Of a stretch of DNA of 5,446 nucleotides, positions 4,945 to 5,446 are shown piece after piece. The translations under genes were made by a program, and so were the position numbers. The notes beneath the pieces are model-generated. The model did no database searches. It was given only the letters and a program-made list of their open reading frames with translations, and was not told the origin of the DNA. Source of the DNA: Candidatus Kapaibacterium sp. (GTDB taxonomy: Bacteria; Bacteroidota; Ignavibacteria; Kapaibacteriales; UBA2268); assembly GCA_030835065.1 (NCBI GenBank), contig JAUQWR010000362.1:1-5446 (forward strand), in the 5' to 3' direction. Each line of letters begins with the position of its first letter. Within the stretch, counting starts at the first letter, position 1.

Positions 4945-5143
4945 GCAATGTTTTGATAAATGTATCAGGATTTTGTTTATAAACTTTGAGACCGACTAGT
5001 ATGAGATTGTAAACGGCATCAGATAATTTTCTAAGACCATAGGCAGATTGTATTTCTAAAGCAGAATCTTTTAATTCCTTTGGTACCGCGAAAGTATAAG
5101 ATGAATTATCGCTCTCATTTTTAATATTATTTGGCTTGGGCAT
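4937..5143 (-). CDS. Small ribbon-helix-helix-like regulator, 68 aa (first gene of the operon)
   Basis: An ATG exists at 5155, but GGAGG lies 5 nt before the ATG at 5143-5141 and covers the first in-frame codons of the longer form. I therefore start at MPKPNNIKNESDN. After a polar N-terminal arm the protein shows strand SSYTFAVP (about 18-25), helix KELKDSALEIQSAYG, a turn, and helix LSDAVYNLILVGLKVYKQ, which is the RHH layout. As the promoter-proximal gene of the leftward operon, facing a Cro/CI-like gene across the switch region, it is probably an early regulator, like Arc or Cro in other phages. The stop codon lies inside a perfect palindrome that might be its own operator. Family assignment is by pattern; the exact target is unknown. 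Confidence 0.7.
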   Translation of the reverse strand: MPKPNNIKNESDNSSYTFAVPKELKDSALEIQSAYGLRKLSDAVYNLILVGLKVYKQNPDTFIKTLQQ

Positions 5144-5160
5144 TTTGTCCTCCATTTATT

Positions 5161-5235
5161 TAAAAGTTTTATATCATTATTTTTTCTTGATTCAAAATTA
5201 TATAAAACTTTTCTATAAAACAAATAAAAGTTTTA
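5161..5235. promoter_or_regulatory. Three TAAAAGTTTTA-type operator-like sites in the divergent control region
   Basis: Site 1 (5161-5171) and site 3 (5225-5235) are the identical 11-bp odd palindrome TAAAAGTTTTA. Site 2 is the complement version, AAAACTTTT at 5204-5212, within a 21-bp near-palindrome (5198-5218) that pairs 9 of 10 positions around a central C. The centres are at 5166, 5208 and 5230, so spacings are 42 and 22 bp, about four and two helical turns. Site 2 fills the spacer of the leftward promoter, site 3 abuts its -33 box, and site 1 is just past the likely start. This is the arrangement expected of a repressor/Cro switch. Confidence 0.6.
5193..5224 (-). promoter_or_regulatory. 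Leftward promoter with Bacteroidota-type -33 TTTG and -7 TAATTTTG
   Basis: On the minus strand TTTG (5224-5221) is followed after 20 bp by TAATTTTG (5200-5193). This matches the Bacteroidota consensus TTTG-N19-21-TAnnTTTG. A sigma70-like reading (TATAAT at 5202-5197, TTGTTT at 5223-5218) has only a 15-bp spacer and fits worse. Transcription would begin near 5186, giving a 5' UTR of about 43 nt before the first gene. It probably drives the whole leftward operon. No other such pair was noticed between the downstream genes. Confidence 0.6.
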
Positions 5236-5244
5236 AATATTTTA

Positions 5245-5250
5245 TATAAT
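5245..5250 (+). promoter_or_regulatory. Possible rightward -10 box (TATAAT)
   Basis: TATAAT sits 27 bp before the ATG of the rightward HTH gene, just beyond operator-like site 3. No convincing -35 or TTTG box lies at the right distance (the expected place reads AAATAA), and TAnnTTTG is absent. The rightward gene must have a promoter in this region, but the AT richness makes this call weak. Confidence 0.25.
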
Positions 5251-5277
5251 ACAATATATTTAATGAGAATTTAATTT

Positions 5278-5446
5278 ATGGTTAATACAGAACAAATTCG
5301 ATTAGAGCAATTTATAAAGGAGGTATTTAAAACAAAAGCCGCTTTTGCAAAGGCTTTGGGGGTTCATTCAACTTGGCCTTCTGCATATACAGGTAAAGGA
5401 AAAAGTGTCATTAGGGATCAAAGAATAATTAAGATTTTGGAATCTT
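5278..5446 (+). CDS. Cro/CI-like helix-turn-helix repressor, N-terminal 56 aa (cut by window edge)
   Basis: The only rightward gene. It starts at ATG 5278 and is open to the window end. Residues 7-18 form a helix (IRLEQFIKEVFK). The HTH follows: helix 2 KAAFAKAL (20-27), turn GV, recognition helix HSTWPSAYTGKG (30-41), then RIIKILES. The pattern (xxFAKALGVxxxxxSxYxxGK) is that of phage Cro/CI-type regulators, which bind short palindromic operators as dimers. It is divergent from the early operon, across three palindromic sites, so it is probably the lysogeny repressor or its antagonist. GAGA about 9 nt upstream is a weak ribosome site, unlike the strong ones of the leftward genes. Whether a C-terminal dimerisation or peptidase domain follows cannot be seen. 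Confidence 0.75.
   Translation, partial: MVNTEQIRLEQFIKEVFKTKAAFAKALGVHSTWPSAYTGKGKSVIRDQRIIKILES

Noticed and set aside
1..5446. CRISPR array, insertion sequence, rRNA or integrase gene
   Set aside because: No regularly spaced direct repeats, no transposase or integrase motifs, no terminal inverted repeats around any gene, and no rRNA-like sequence were seen.

Overview
This AT-rich window looks like the early/recombination region of a temperate phage or phage-like integrated element, read almost entirely on the minus strand. The best clue to the host is a promoter-like pair of boxes in front of the long operon: TTTG, 20 bp, then TAATTTTG. This fits the Bacteroidota-type consensus TTTG-N19-21-TAnnTTTG. 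Against a classical Bacteroidota host, almost every gene here has a good Shine-Dalgarno sequence (AAGGAG, GGAGG, AAGGA), which is uncommon in that phylum. I therefore suggest a phage of a Bacteroidota/FCB-group bacterium, with moderate confidence.

Layout, right to left. At 5278-5446 a rightward gene, cut by the window edge, encodes a Cro/CI-like helix-turn-helix protein. It is divided from the leftward operon by a 134-bp control region (5144-5277). That region holds three near-palindromic TAAAAGTTTTA-type sites arranged around the leftward promoter, which looks like a genetic switch. The operon then reads: a small ribbon-helix-helix (RHH) protein (68 aa); a 165-bp noncoding gap with palindromes; a second RHH-like protein (70 aa); two unrecognised proteins (99 and 73 aa); an excisionase-like HTH_17 protein (105 aa); a structured noncoding stretch with a tRNA-like acceptor/T-arm element; an unrecognised 78-aa protein; a 36-aa single-pass membrane peptide; a RecA-fold Sak4-like (AAA_24) ATPase; a PD-(D/E)XK exonuclease; an SbcC/RecF-like ATPase; and the first 30 codons of another gene running off the left edge.

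Working together: the AAA_24 ATPase, the RecB/Cas4-type nuclease and the SbcC-like ATPase form a tightly packed module (gap of 12 bp, then a TAATG overlap). This is probably a phage DNA recombination/end-processing set: the nuclease makes single strands, the Sak4-like protein pairs or anneals them, and the SMC-like ATPase acts on DNA ends or structures. The ATPase ends in a Pro/Glu-rich linker and an acidic-then-FPF tip that resembles the SSB C-terminal peptide. The small RHH and HTH proteins upstream are probably regulators. Most intergenic spaces are short or overlapping (ATGA, TAATG, TAA-ATG), which implies one polycistronic transcript.

The least ordinary parts are the tRNA-like element inside the operon, the three-site divergent switch, the SSB-like tail on the annealase candidate, and the two hairpins sharing an AACCGC/GCGGTT stem.
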